DNA from: a virus
Direction: 5' to 3' (one strand)
IMG/VR virus record: IMGVR_UViG_3300028559_000039
Location: 1-63,732 of that record
Length of the DNA: 63,732 bases
The position numbers were made by a program, and so were the translations under genes. Positions within the stretch are counted from its first letter, which is position 1; each line of letters begins with the position of its first letter. Below the pieces are notes generated by a model. It was not told the origin of the DNA. It did no database searches and saw only the letters and a list, made by a program, of their open reading frames with translations. Shown in pieces: positions 1-8,481 of this stretch.

Positions 1-1
1 C

Positions 2-595
2 AACTCAAACGTAACTATAACAGCAAACGGAAACGTTACACTAAATGCAGTTGGTGGAGCAAGAATCATTGCTACCTCAACTGGTGCCAACATTACTGGT
101 ACATTGGGTGTATCAGGTAACTTAACTGCTGGTAACTTGATTGGTCCTTATGCAAATGGCAACTCGAACGTCAACATGCCAGCAGCCAACGGCAATATCA
201 ACATGTCTGTTGCCGGTAACGCTAACGTTCTTGTTGTCACCGGTACCGGTATTAGCTCGACCCGCATTAATCCACGCATCGGTGCAATCGCTTCGGCTGC
301 TACTATCACACCAACCGGTGACACATCTGATCAATATGAGGTAACCGCCCTTGCAACGGCCGCAACTATAGCTATACCAAGTGGAACTCCTGTTAACGGA
401 CAAAAACTAACAATACGAATTGGTGATAACGGCACGGCACAGGCATTGACATGGACTACATCTGCCGGTGGTTATCGGGCTATAGGTACAACACTGCCAA
501 CAACTACCGTAATTTCTAAAACAGTCTACATCGGATGCATATATAATTCTACTGCTGGATTTTGGGATGTAATTGCTGTAGCGCAGCAGGCTTAG
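2..595 (+). CDS. Tail fibre protein, C-terminal part (gene begins before the window)
   Basis: The reading frame is open from base 2, so only the C-terminal 197 residues are visible; the TTG at 104 is internal. The sequence is Asn/Gly/Thr/Ala-rich with repeated beta-type motifs (NGNSNV, GARIIATSTGANITG). These match the C-terminal half of the fibre at 38885-41590 almost word for word, so the two are paralogues. The last 100 residues (from about 290) form a different, non-repetitive tip ending near IGCIYNSTAGFWDVIAVA. It is followed 16 nt later by a small gene and then a glycine-rich adhesin, which fits a distal tail-fibre locus. Fibre identity is inferred from composition and context. Confidence 0.75.
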   Translation, partial: NSNVTITANGNVTLNAVGGARIIATSTGANITGTLGVSGNLTAGNLIGPYANGNSNVNMPAANGNINMSVAGNANVLVVTGTGISSTRINPRIGAIASAATITPTGDTSDQYEVTALATAATIAIPSGTPVNGQKLTIRIGDNGTAQALTWTTSAGGYRAIGTTLPTTTVISKTVYIGCIYNSTAGFWDVIAVAQQA

Positions 596-610
596 ATATG
601 AGGAATAAAC

Positions 611-808
611 ATGACTGAATATATTTCAACTAGATGCGCTGTCTGTCAGCTTTCAGATGGATTAGTGATCAATATCATTGTTGCTGCCCCGTCTGATCCT
701 TGGCCGGATGATTGCCAGATCATCGAGATCATGACAGGACAAAAATGCGACATCGGATGGTATTGGAATGGCATCGAGTTTGCTGCAACACCAACTGGAG
801 CTGAATAA
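611..808 (+). CDS. Small protein in tail-fibre locus
   Basis: This 65-residue acidic protein has a central GWYWNGIEF motif of a kind seen in short proteins next to phage fibre genes. A GAGGAA ribosome site lies about 8 nt before ATG 611. Its TAA shares one base with the ATG of the glycine-rich adhesin (TAATG), so the two are probably translationally coupled. A role as fibre chaperone or accessory protein is only a guess from position. No catalytic motif or membrane segment is visible. Confidence 0.6.
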   Translation: MTEYISTRCAVCQLSDGLVINIIVAAPSDPWPDDCQIIEIMTGQKCDIGWYWNGIEFAATPTGAE

Positions 809-1821
809 TGCCTACGATAAAACTTACTTCTGGCACAACTTGGACTATACCAGCTGACATCACTACCTCGACAGTTGTTACCGTTATTTGTATCGGCGGC
901 GGCGGCGCCGGCTCTGGCGGCGCCGTCGGCTTCACGTCTGGCGGCGGCGGCGGCGGGGCGTTTTCTCTTACTACAGTTACGGGTCTTACCGGGGGCGGAA
1001 CAGCAAACATACGGGTCGGTACCGGCGGCCTCGTTGACGAGATTCAGAACGGTGGCGACACTTGGTTTAATAAAGCTGCTAATAGTGCTCCTACTCTTGC
1101 TACAAATGGCGCTCTAGCTAAGGGCGGTTCTGGCCCAGCCGGCACATCCGGCGGTGCTGGCGGCGTTGCTGGGGCAGGAGTCGGCACTACAAGATATAGC
1201 GGAGGTGCCGGTGGCAGTGCTGCACTTTCTAGTGTTTCGGGGGGCGGTGGTGCTGGCGGATCCGCCGCCAGCAATCTTGGCAATGGCTTCGCTGGCGGCG
1301 CCACAATTGCTGGAATTAGAACGGGAGGATCGGGCGGTGGCGGAGTACGTTCTGTCGGCGGAGCACCGGTCACCCAAACTGGTGGCACCGGCGGTAACGG
1401 ATATCCAAACAATGCCGGTGGCGCAGGCGGCACCGGCGTCGTAGTAGGCGGCGATGGTACAACCGGTGCTGGCGGCGGCGGCGGCGGAGCATCTGGCTCC
1501 ACCAACGAGTCCGGCACCGACGGCGGCGAAGGCGGCGCGGGTGCTGAATATACTATTACCGCAGGTGGAACAGCGGGTGCCGGCGGCGGAGGCGGAGGCG
1601 GAGGGGGCGCCTCCGCAACGATATCTGGCAATTTCATCTTTGGGGGCAACGGCCGGAATGGCGGAGTGGGCGGCGGCGGTGGCGGGTCCGGTGGCTCGAT
1701 AAATTCTTCAGGCGACGGCACATGCAACGGCGGTTTCGGCGGCGATGGCGGCAATGGATTGATTATAATCGAATATACACCAGGAAGCGCAAACTCTGGT
1801 AATTTCTTCATGATGTTTTGA
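808..1821 (+). CDS. Glycine-rich tail-tip adhesin
   Basis: The protein has 337 residues. A short N-terminal beta segment (LTSGTTWTIPADITTSTVVTV) leads into about 260 residues of extreme glycine repeats (GGGGAGSGG, GGAGGTG, GGGGGGGGA), and it closes with an aromatic-rich end (NSGNFFMMF). Gly-rich domains of this type, with polyglycine helices joined by variable loops, form receptor-binding tips of T4-like adhesins (gp38 type) and other phage fibres. Glycine is mostly encoded by GGC/GGT, making this stretch far more GC-rich than the rest of the window. It lies directly after the fibre end and the coupled 65-residue protein, supporting a host-recognition role. Confidence 0.75.
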   Translation: MPTIKLTSGTTWTIPADITTSTVVTVICIGGGGAGSGGAVGFTSGGGGGGAFSLTTVTGLTGGGTANIRVGTGGLVDEIQNGGDTWFNKAANSAPTLATNGALAKGGSGPAGTSGGAGGVAGAGVGTTRYSGGAGGSAALSSVSGGGGAGGSAASNLGNGFAGGATIAGIRTGGSGGGGVRSVGGAPVTQTGGTGGNGYPNNAGGAGGTGVVVGGDGTTGAGGGGGGASGSTNESGTDGGEGGAGAEYTITAGGTAGAGGGGGGGGGASATISGNFIFGGNGRNGGVGGGGGGSGGSINSSGDGTCNGGFGGDGGNGLIIIEYTPGSANSGNFFMMF

Positions 1822-1854
1822 TGCCTGCAATTTGTTTTTTAAGATAGTATATTG

Positions 1855-2295
1855 ATGAATGTGTTCTTGTCTGATTATTACATTAGGCTCCGAAATTGGC
1901 ATGAGTTAAGAACATCATTGAAAGACTCCGATATACAAACTATATGTGTTGAGGTCGACAGGTTTTGGCAAAAATGCCCAATGAGTAATCATTATCTGCA
2001 TCCGGCAGATATACAAGATTGGCCCGATCCCTGGAACTTGTTGAATGATAATAACTATTGTGAGTATGCGCGTGCTTTAGGTATGTTATACACATTGATG
2101 TTATTGGGAGTACAGGACATTGACTTTGTGGAAATAATGTATGATAATAGAGATAGTGTAGTAGTCTTGGTCGATAACGCAAAATATGTAATGAACTGGT
2201 GCCCGGAGTCAGTACTAAATACTGATCTAACAGAATTTAAAATTACAAGGCGTATCGATATAGGTGTGCTAGCAAAGAAAATAGGTAAAATATGA
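1855..2295 (+). CDS. Conserved phage protein of unknown function, first gene of the nrd operon
   Basis: The ATG at 1855 is preferred over the TTG at 1852; it gives 146 residues. It contains a Trp-rich block (HYLHPADIQDWPDPWNLL) followed by ARALGMLYTLMLLG, a pattern I associate with unannotated marine T4-like phage proteins. There is no recognisable enzyme motif. Its stop overlaps the nrdA start (ATGA), which places it in the nucleotide-metabolism operon. It is probably a soluble cytosolic protein. Function unknown. Confidence 0.65.
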   Translation: MNVFLSDYYIRLRNWHELRTSLKDSDIQTICVEVDRFWQKCPMSNHYLHPADIQDWPDPWNLLNDNNYCEYARALGMLYTLMLLGVQDIDFVEIMYDNRDSVVVLVDNAKYVMNWCPESVLNTDLTEFKITRRIDIGVLAKKIGKI

Positions 2296-3236
2296 TTAGT
2301 ATTATAAAGAGAAATGGGAAAACAGAGCCACTGTCACTAGAAAAATGGCAAGCGCAAATCACGAAAATATGTAAAGGCATCACAGATGTGAGCCAGTCTA
2401 TGATAGAAATCAAGGCTTCTCCTCAATTTTATGACGGCATCACTACGCAAGAAATTGATGAACTTACTCTTCGTGCCATCGTAGACTTGATTGACGTTGA
2501 ATCGAACCCAGATATCGGTAATACTAACTATCAATATGTAGCGGGAAAACAAAGACTTTCTATGCTCAGGAAGTCAGTTTACGGTCAGTATACTCCTCCT
2601 CATCTATATGAGATCGTCAAAAAGAATATAGCTACAGGTCTTTACACTCCGGAACTTCTTGAATGGTATTCAGAAGATGACTGGAACAAAATGAATGATA
2701 TCATTGATCATGCCAAAGACGAAACATATGCATATGCAGCAGTAGAACAACTAGTTGAAAAATATCTAGTCCGAAATCGTGCTACTAAAGAGATTTACGA
2801 AACACCCCAAGTAAGATACATGGTCGCTGCTGCGACTGTATTCCACAGAGAAGAACCCAACAATGCAAGAATGAAGTACATCAAGGACTACTATCATGCT
2901 GCATCCGACGGACTATTCACATTAGCGACACCTGTTCTTGCTGGATTGGGCACACCAACTAAGCAGTTTTCAAGTTGTGTTCTTATTCGCAGTGACGATG
3001 ACCTTGATAGCATCTTTGCGTCAGGTGAGATGATGGCCAAATATGCTAGTAAACGTGCTGGTATTGGCTTAGAAATCGGCAGGCTTCGTCCCCTCGGTTC
3101 GCCTATTCGAGGTGGTGAAATCATGCACACAGGAATGATTCCATTCCTAAAGAAGTGGTTCGGTGATCTGCGTAGCTGTTGCGTGACACCAGATACTTGG
3201 GTAGAAGTTCTAGACGAGGATGACAACGATGATTGA
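2292..3236 (+). CDS. nrdA: Ribonucleotide reductase large subunit, N-terminal extein plus N-intein
   Basis: Residues 1-296 are the N-terminal part of a class Ia ribonucleoside-diphosphate reductase alpha chain. They comprise an ATP-cone (IIKRNGKTEPLSLEKWQ), the redox-active Cys in FSSCVLI (equivalent to E. coli C225), and the GIGLEIGRLRPLGSPIRGGE core motif, ending at LRSC. A second Cys then starts an 18-residue N-intein (CVTPDTWVEVLDEDDNDD) and the ORF stops. The remaining extein begins SQGGIRNASATIFYP at 5234 on another ORF. The joined exteins give 773 residues against 761 in E. coli. The next ORF starts inside this one (ATGATTGA), so translation is probably coupled. Splicing in trans is inferred. 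Confidence 0.93.
   Translation: MISIIKRNGKTEPLSLEKWQAQITKICKGITDVSQSMIEIKASPQFYDGITTQEIDELTLRAIVDLIDVESNPDIGNTNYQYVAGKQRLSMLRKSVYGQYTPPHLYEIVKKNIATGLYTPELLEWYSEDDWNKMNDIIDHAKDETYAYAAVEQLVEKYLVRNRATKEIYETPQVRYMVAAATVFHREEPNNARMKYIKDYYHAASDGLFTLATPVLAGLGTPTKQFSSCVLIRSDDDLDSIFASGEMMAKYASKRAGIGLEIGRLRPLGSPIRGGEIMHTGMIPFLKKWFGDLRSCCVTPDTWVEVLDEDDNDD
3180..3233 (+). other. N-intein (18 residues) of the NrdA split intein
   Basis: The segment starts with the catalytic Cys1 directly after extein ...LRSC and contains the block-A type TPDTWVEV motif, then an acidic tail DEDDNDD. It is far shorter than usual N-inteins of about 100 residues and resembles the atypically split class, in which the break falls soon after block A. 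It pairs with the 134-residue C-intein at 4832-5233. Confidence 0.88.
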
Positions 3237-4842
3237 TAAGAAATTTGTTGAGGATCACTTGTTGGCAAAAAATGGAGCATTAAATGCTAGAGCCCTTGAA
3301 AAATACAGCATACCAAAAGAAGTCGCATATCAGGCATATCACGGGCTATTTGGACCTAAGTTATGCAAAGAATGTGATTCTCCGTCAACTTTTTTATCAT
3401 TCAGGAAAGGTTATACGGTTTTTTGTTCTAAAAAATGCGCGTCTGTCTGCCAAGATACAAGAGAGAAAAAGTACAACACATTAGAGCATAATTTTGGAGA
3501 TACTGGATATAGAAACGAACGTATCAAAAACAAGAAAAAAGCAACAAATATTGAACGCTACGGAGTAGAATATCGCCGACAAGATCCACTATATGTTGCT
3601 CAATTGAAGCAAGACTATTTGTTGAAATATGGGACAACGAGTCCTGGCACAACTGACGAAGCAAATAAAAAACGCAGTGAGACCAATTTAGAGAAATACG
3701 GATATGTGAATCCAGTAACAAACCAAACTATCCGTAACAAAATTACAGAAACCAACATTAAACGTTACGGAGTACCAACTGCATTGATGCTATCGTTTTC
3801 TAGAGACATTGCACTCGCTAACCGAAAAGATCCGGATATTTATGATAAACTTGATGACCCAGTTTGGTTACATGAAAATAAAAGCGTCCCGTCAACCACA
3901 CTATCAGAAACCTTAGGAGTAGCATGGTCAACTGTTCTCAACTATTACAAAAAACATAACATAGCCCGCCCGAATATTATAGTATCTAGCCTTGAGTTAA
4001 AATTACTGCAATTCCTAAAGGAGAACGATGTCGAATGTATTCAAAGCGATAGAACTATTCTATCGGGAAAAGAGATAGACCTATATCTACCCGATTATAA
4101 AATCGGCATAGAAATAGACGGACTGTTTTGGCACAGCGAAACATACATAAAAGACCGATTTTATCATATCAACAAAAACAAACAGGCAGCAATCAAAGAT
4201 GTTCAACTTATGCACATCACGGACTATGAATTATCTGAAAAATTTGAAATAGTAAAACATCGAATACTTGCCAAACTCGGAAAACAAGATAAAATCTTTG
4301 CAAGAAAATGCAAGATCGTTTCGGTTAGTTCCCCTGTTTATACTGAATTTATGAACAAATGGCACATCCAAGGAGCGGCTTCGGCATCTGTACGACTCGC
4401 TTTAGAATACCAAAATGAGATTGTAGCAGTGATGTCTTTTTCTAAGGCTAGATACAACACTAATTATGAATATGAAATGATACGCTACGCATCGAAAAGT
4501 ACAGTTGTCGGTGGAGCATCTAAGCTATTTTCATATTTTATTACTACCCATACTCCTAACTCGATAATTAGTTATGCAGACTTGAGGTGGAACACCGGTC
4601 AAGTTTATACCAAAATTGGAATGACACTAAGTCACACCAGTGATCCAAACTATTGGTACATCGTAAATGGTCGGTTAGAACATAGGACAAAATATCAAAA
4701 ACACAAACTGCAATCAATACTACTTACATATGATAGTACCTTAAGTGAATGGGAAAACATGAAAAATCACGGATATACAAGGTTTTGGGATTGCGGTAGT
4801 AACGTATATGTATGGAAGACGGTGAAGAACGATGAAAACTAA
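3229..4842 (+). CDS. Free-standing homing endonuclease with Vsr-like catalytic domain, inside fractured nrdA
   Basis: This 537-residue protein (ATG 3229; an in-frame ATG at 3220 is also possible) lies between the two nrdA pieces. Near the N-terminus is a four-cysteine zinc site (CKEC...CSKKC). Next come three RYG/KYG repeats of the type NIERYGVEY, NLEKYGYVN, NIKRYGVPT, probably DNA-reading modules. Around residues 270-300 is a Vsr/PD-(D/E)XK-like core (EIDLYLPDYKIGIEIDG then FWHSE). This family of stand-alone endonucleases is known from fractured genes carrying split inteins. Its start overlaps the upstream stop by 8 nt and its stop overlaps the downstream start by 11 nt. It probably cuts uninterrupted nrdA alleles at the intein site. 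Confidence 0.85.
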   Translation: MIDKKFVEDHLLAKNGALNARALEKYSIPKEVAYQAYHGLFGPKLCKECDSPSTFLSFRKGYTVFCSKKCASVCQDTREKKYNTLEHNFGDTGYRNERIKNKKKATNIERYGVEYRRQDPLYVAQLKQDYLLKYGTTSPGTTDEANKKRSETNLEKYGYVNPVTNQTIRNKITETNIKRYGVPTALMLSFSRDIALANRKDPDIYDKLDDPVWLHENKSVPSTTLSETLGVAWSTVLNYYKKHNIARPNIIVSSLELKLLQFLKENDVECIQSDRTILSGKEIDLYLPDYKIGIEIDGLFWHSETYIKDRFYHINKNKQAAIKDVQLMHITDYELSEKFEIVKHRILAKLGKQDKIFARKCKIVSVSSPVYTEFMNKWHIQGAASASVRLALEYQNEIVAVMSFSKARYNTNYEYEMIRYASKSTVVGGASKLFSYFITTHTPNSIISYADLRWNTGQVYTKIGMTLSHTSDPNYWYIVNGRLEHRTKYQKHKLQSILLTYDSTLSEWENMKNHGYTRFWDCGSNVYVWKTVKNDEN

Positions 4843-5233
4843 AAAAATACAAATTAAAGACTTGACGATCGGAATGAAAATCAAAACCAAAAACGAACAT
4901 GGCGAGGTTGTGTTCAAGACTGTTACCGACAAATGGAATACGCGTGTCGGAAGACAAGACCAAACTCGTTTAGAATTTAAAAACGGAACAGTTCTGAATT
5001 GTTCAGTGAACCATCCTATTATATGTTCGGATGAATCCGAAAACTTTTATCAAAAGAAACCGAACGAACTTACCCACAACGACGATGTGTTAACTGACTT
5101 TGAAGTCACACGTCTAATGGATGCAAACTTCGAACAAAATAACGATGAAACCTACATTGATATTACGGTAGAAGATACACATACCTTTTTTGCGTCAGCT
5201 AGCAATGAAGGACCAATGGTGTTGACCCATAAC
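4832..5233 (+). other. C-intein (134 residues) of the NrdA split intein
   Basis: It starts MKTKKIQIKDLTIGMKIKT, a normal intein interior strand region, and ends with penultimate His and terminal Asn (LTHN), followed by extein Ser. With the 18-residue N-part the intein totals 152 residues, the size of a mini-intein with no embedded endonuclease domain. The endonuclease is instead a separate gene between the halves. Confidence 0.9.
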
Positions 5234-6667
5234 AGTCAGGGTGGAATTAGGAATGCCAGTGCTACCATTTTCTATCCCATATGGCACTATCAATTTGATG
5301 ACCTAATCGTATTAAAGAATAATCAAGGTACAGAAGAGACTCGTGTCCGTCATATGGACTATGGTGTTGTATTATCTGCATTCTTCTGGCGACGTTTTAA
5401 GAATAAGCAAAACATTACCTTCTTTGATCCTAACGAAGTTCCTGATCTGTATGAAGCCTTTTATCAGAACACAACAAGATTCGAAGAACTCTATGTAAAA
5501 TACGAGAAGCGCAAAGACCTTCGCAAGAAGACGATGAGTGCAGAAGAAGTATTCAAGGGCGGTATCCTCAAAGAACGCACTGACACCGGTCGTATCTATC
5601 TTGTCTTCATTGATAACGTCATGAATCAAGGTCCTTTTGATCCTGAGTATCATACGATCTATCAGTCTAATCTTTGCGTTGAGATACTGTTGCCTACGAA
5701 ACCGTTCAAAAGACTAGATGACCCGGCCGGCCGAATAAGTTTGTGTACCCTCGGGAGCATGAATTGGGGAGCATTTAAGAATCCAGAAGAAATGCGTAAA
5801 GCATGTCGTCTGCTATTACGTAGTTTGAATAATATCCTAGACTATCAAGATTTCTTGTCAATTCAGAGCAAGCTATCAAACGATGAGATTAGACCAATTG
5901 GTATCGGCGTTACCAATCTCGCATACTGGCATGCCAAACGCGGTATGAAGTATGGTGAAGCAGATGCTCTACAGGAAGTTAAACGTTGGGCAGAGCGACA
6001 GACCTATTATTTGATGGAAGCTAATATTGAACTCGCCAAAGAACGTGGCAAATGTTTAGATAGCGACAAGACTCGATATGGTCAGGGAATTTTCCCTTGG
6101 GAACTCAGGGCAAAAGGCTCTAATGAATTAGCTAATTTTAACCCTGAACTTGACTGGGAATCACTCAGACAAGAGATGAAACTTCATGGGGTTCGTAATG
6201 CTACCATAGGGGCAATTGCTCCTGTTGAATCATCATCGGTTGTCATCAACTCTACGAATGGTATCGCATTGCCCATGAACTTGATTACTATCAAGGAATC
6301 TAAAGCCGGCGCCTTCGTTCAAGTCGTTCCCGAGTATCATAACGCAAAGGTACGTAAGAACTATCAGTTAATGTGGGAGCAAACTGACTGCATCGGCTAT
6401 CTAAAGACCTCTGCGGTACTGGCAGCATTTATGGATCAATCAATCTCTACTGACACGTTCTACAATCCAGCACACTTCCCTGATCGTAAGGTACCTACTA
6501 CCCTGATCGCAAAGAACTTGATGCTTGCACACTACTATGGTTTAAAGACACTTTATTACTCACTGATTAATAAGCAGGGTTCTAAAGAAGAAGCCGACGA
6601 CATGCCTGTCATGTTAGATCCTATCGACTTTGATGACGAATCTGAGTGTGGCTCGTGTAAGTTATGA
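4832..6667 (+). CDS. nrdA: C-intein plus ribonucleotide reductase large subunit, C-terminal extein
   Basis: Residues 1-134 are a C-intein: block-B-like CSVNHPI, block-F region (ITVEDTHTFFA) and the terminal VLTHN. The +1 residue is Ser. Residues 135-611 are the rest of NrdA. They carry the active-site triad in YQSNLCVEI (N437, C439 and E441 of E. coli), the redox Cys in ISLCTLGS, the radical-transfer tyrosines in LKTLYY, and the C-terminal redox pair CGSC. All catalytic residues are therefore present once both exteins are joined. The start codon lies inside the endonuclease gene, so expression depends on upstream translation. The stop overlaps the next gene (ATGA). Confidence 0.93.
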   Translation: MKTKKIQIKDLTIGMKIKTKNEHGEVVFKTVTDKWNTRVGRQDQTRLEFKNGTVLNCSVNHPIICSDESENFYQKKPNELTHNDDVLTDFEVTRLMDANFEQNNDETYIDITVEDTHTFFASASNEGPMVLTHNSQGGIRNASATIFYPIWHYQFDDLIVLKNNQGTEETRVRHMDYGVVLSAFFWRRFKNKQNITFFDPNEVPDLYEAFYQNTTRFEELYVKYEKRKDLRKKTMSAEEVFKGGILKERTDTGRIYLVFIDNVMNQGPFDPEYHTIYQSNLCVEILLPTKPFKRLDDPAGRISLCTLGSMNWGAFKNPEEMRKACRLLLRSLNNILDYQDFLSIQSKLSNDEIRPIGIGVTNLAYWHAKRGMKYGEADALQEVKRWAERQTYYLMEANIELAKERGKCLDSDKTRYGQGIFPWELRAKGSNELANFNPELDWESLRQEMKLHGVRNATIGAIAPVESSSVVINSTNGIALPMNLITIKESKAGAFVQVVPEYHNAKVRKNYQLMWEQTDCIGYLKTSAVLAAFMDQSISTDTFYNPAHFPDRKVPTTLIAKNLMLAHYYGLKTLYYSLINKQGSKEEADDMPVMLDPIDFDDESECGSCKL

Positions 6668-7290
6668 CCACTAACAGAACTGACTTTAATGAGACTTGGT
6701 TGGCAGAAATGCCACGGGGATTAGGTACTTTTCCTATGTATGCTACTGTTAAGTATAGTATAAGAGATAGAATCAAATCTGGATCTCCTGTAATTGATTT
6801 GGGAAATAGCCTTAAAAAGATTCAAGGACAGCAAGTGGTGTATTATTGGTATGAAAAAGACGGAAATATTCTGTTAGGCGCTGTGTTAGATATCAGACCT
6901 CAAGGATTGGTAGTATCGGCTTTAGGTAAACTGCCTGATTTTATCGGACCACCTTACGCTTCGGATTTATACGATGCAATACTCAACGATAGCAACCGAT
7001 CTATTAAACTAATAAGTGATATTGACCTCAGCGAGGACGCGTTTAAACTCTGGTCTAGGTTAGTTGATATGGGACATTCTGTTTCAGTATTTGACAGAAC
7101 TAATCCAGGGCAATCGTTTACTACTATAAAAAACGCAGATGATCTTAAAACATACTTTGCCCACGATGATACTGATTTCCGCAAATATCAATATGTTCTA
7201 TCGGAATCTACTGAAATGTTAGCAGAAGTTAGAAGTTATTTTAACACCAGACGAATGAGAGAACTAGCGGGAATAGGATTGGAAGATTAA
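6664..7290 (+). CDS. Hypothetical protein in nrd operon
   Basis: This 208-residue soluble protein starts TTNRTDFNETWLAEMPRGLGTF. It carries a mixed alpha/beta sequence including QQVVYYWYEKDGNILLGAVLD and ends MRELAGIGLED. I do not recognise a catalytic motif. The start overlaps the nrdA stop (ATGA) and the SHMT gene follows after 1 nt, so it is co-transcribed with nucleotide-metabolism genes. The opening motif reminds me of unannotated proteins in T4-like phages. Function unknown. Confidence 0.6.
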   Translation: MTTNRTDFNETWLAEMPRGLGTFPMYATVKYSIRDRIKSGSPVIDLGNSLKKIQGQQVVYYWYEKDGNILLGAVLDIRPQGLVVSALGKLPDFIGPPYASDLYDAILNDSNRSIKLISDIDLSEDAFKLWSRLVDMGHSVSVFDRTNPGQSFTTIKNADDLKTYFAHDDTDFRKYQYVLSESTEMLAEVRSYFNTRRMRELAGIGLED

Positions 7291-7291
7291 A

Positions 7292-8479
7292 ATGCCAACT
7301 CAACACGACTTAAACACTAAAACTGACTATCTGTTTATTGATCCTAGAATAAGCAACGTAATAGGAAAAGAAGCCGAAAGGCAAGCTTCTACTATCGAAC
7401 TCATCGCTAGTGAAAACTTTACTAGCAACGAAGTCATGCAACTGTGCGGAAGTATTCTTACTAACAAATATGCTGAAGGACTTCCTGGTAAACGGTATTA
7501 TAACGGATGCGAACACGTAGACGAAATTGAAAACATCGCTATTGAATATGCCACTAGATTATTTGGGTGTAAATTTGCTAACGTTCAACCTCACAGCGGT
7601 GCAAACGCAAACCTCGCAGTATTCAAAGCATTTTTGACGCCGAATGATGTTATCGTTGGTATGGATTTGTCTAGCGGTGGACATCTAAGTCATGGTGCTA
7701 ATGTGAATGTCAGCGGCAAATGGTTCGGAGCATATAGCTATGGAGTCGATGACAACGGCTTGATTGATTATGATAGTGTTGCTGCTATCGTACAGCAAGT
7801 AAAACCTAAGATGCTTATTGCTGGCGCCAGTGCATACAGTAAACAACTTGATTGGCAACGTTTCCGTGAAATTGCTGACACTGTTGATGCTATTTTGCTC
7901 GCTGATATCAGCCACTATGCAGGACTTATCGCAGGTGACGAGTATCCAAATCCTTTCCCATACGCACATGTAGTAACTACCACCACCCATAAGACTCTAA
8001 GAGGTCCCCGTGGTGGAATGATACTTTGGAATGACGAAGTATTCTCCAAGAAGATCAATAGTGCAGTGTTTCCGGGTACGCAAGGCGGCCCGTTAATGCA
8101 TATCATTGCTGCTAAAGCTCAATGTTTCTACGAGGCACTACAGCCTGAGTTTAAGATATATGCAAAGCGCATTAAGATCAACTCACACGCGATGGCAAGA
8201 ACCTTCTTAGACGCCGGCGTCGAAGTCGTTAGTGGTGGCACTCACTGTCACATGATGACACTCAACTTGAACAAAGAAAAATACAGCGGCAGAGAGTTTG
8301 CTGACTTGCTAGAAAAAAATGGAATTACTGTCAACAAGAACGGCGTGCCCAACGACACTAGGGGTTTCGTTGAAACTAGCGGAGTACGTATTGGAGTTGC
8401 GGCAGAGACGACTAGAGGGCACGACGAACGCTGGTTTAAAGATTTAGCTAAAACTATCATCAACCTATTGAGAGATTAA
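7292..8479 (+). CDS. glyA: Serine hydroxymethyltransferase
   Basis: This 395-residue PLP enzyme converts serine plus tetrahydrofolate to glycine plus methylene-THF. The signature VVTTTTHKTLRGPRGG carries the Schiff-base Lys at about 234. The N-terminal IELIASENFTS and KRYYNGCEHVDEIE blocks and the ADISHYAGLI motif with the PLP-contacting Asp are intact. It is slightly shorter than bacterial GlyA (about 417). It sits between nrdA and nrdB, so it probably feeds one-carbon units to thymidylate or purine synthesis during infection. No thymidylate synthase is visible in the window. Full-length and apparently functional. Confidence 0.93.
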   Translation: MPTQHDLNTKTDYLFIDPRISNVIGKEAERQASTIELIASENFTSNEVMQLCGSILTNKYAEGLPGKRYYNGCEHVDEIENIAIEYATRLFGCKFANVQPHSGANANLAVFKAFLTPNDVIVGMDLSSGGHLSHGANVNVSGKWFGAYSYGVDDNGLIDYDSVAAIVQQVKPKMLIAGASAYSKQLDWQRFREIADTVDAILLADISHYAGLIAGDEYPNPFPYAHVVTTTTHKTLRGPRGGMILWNDEVFSKKINSAVFPGTQGGPLMHIIAAKAQCFYEALQPEFKIYAKRIKINSHAMARTFLDAGVEVVSGGTHCHMMTLNLNKEKYSGREFADLLEKNGITVNKNGVPNDTRGFVETSGVRIGVAAETTRGHDERWFKDLAKTIINLLRD

Positions 8480-8481
8480 CA

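Noticed and set aside
1044-1811. 255-residue proline-rich ORF on the minus strand
   Set aside because: It is the mirror of glycine codons in the adhesin gene (GGN read in reverse gives CCN); no ribosome site or homologous pattern.
3180-5233. nrdA as a frameshifted pseudogene
   Set aside because: Both broken ends carry complete intein chemistry (Cys1; terminal His-Asn and +1 Ser), extein junctions match exactly, and all catalytic residues are intact.
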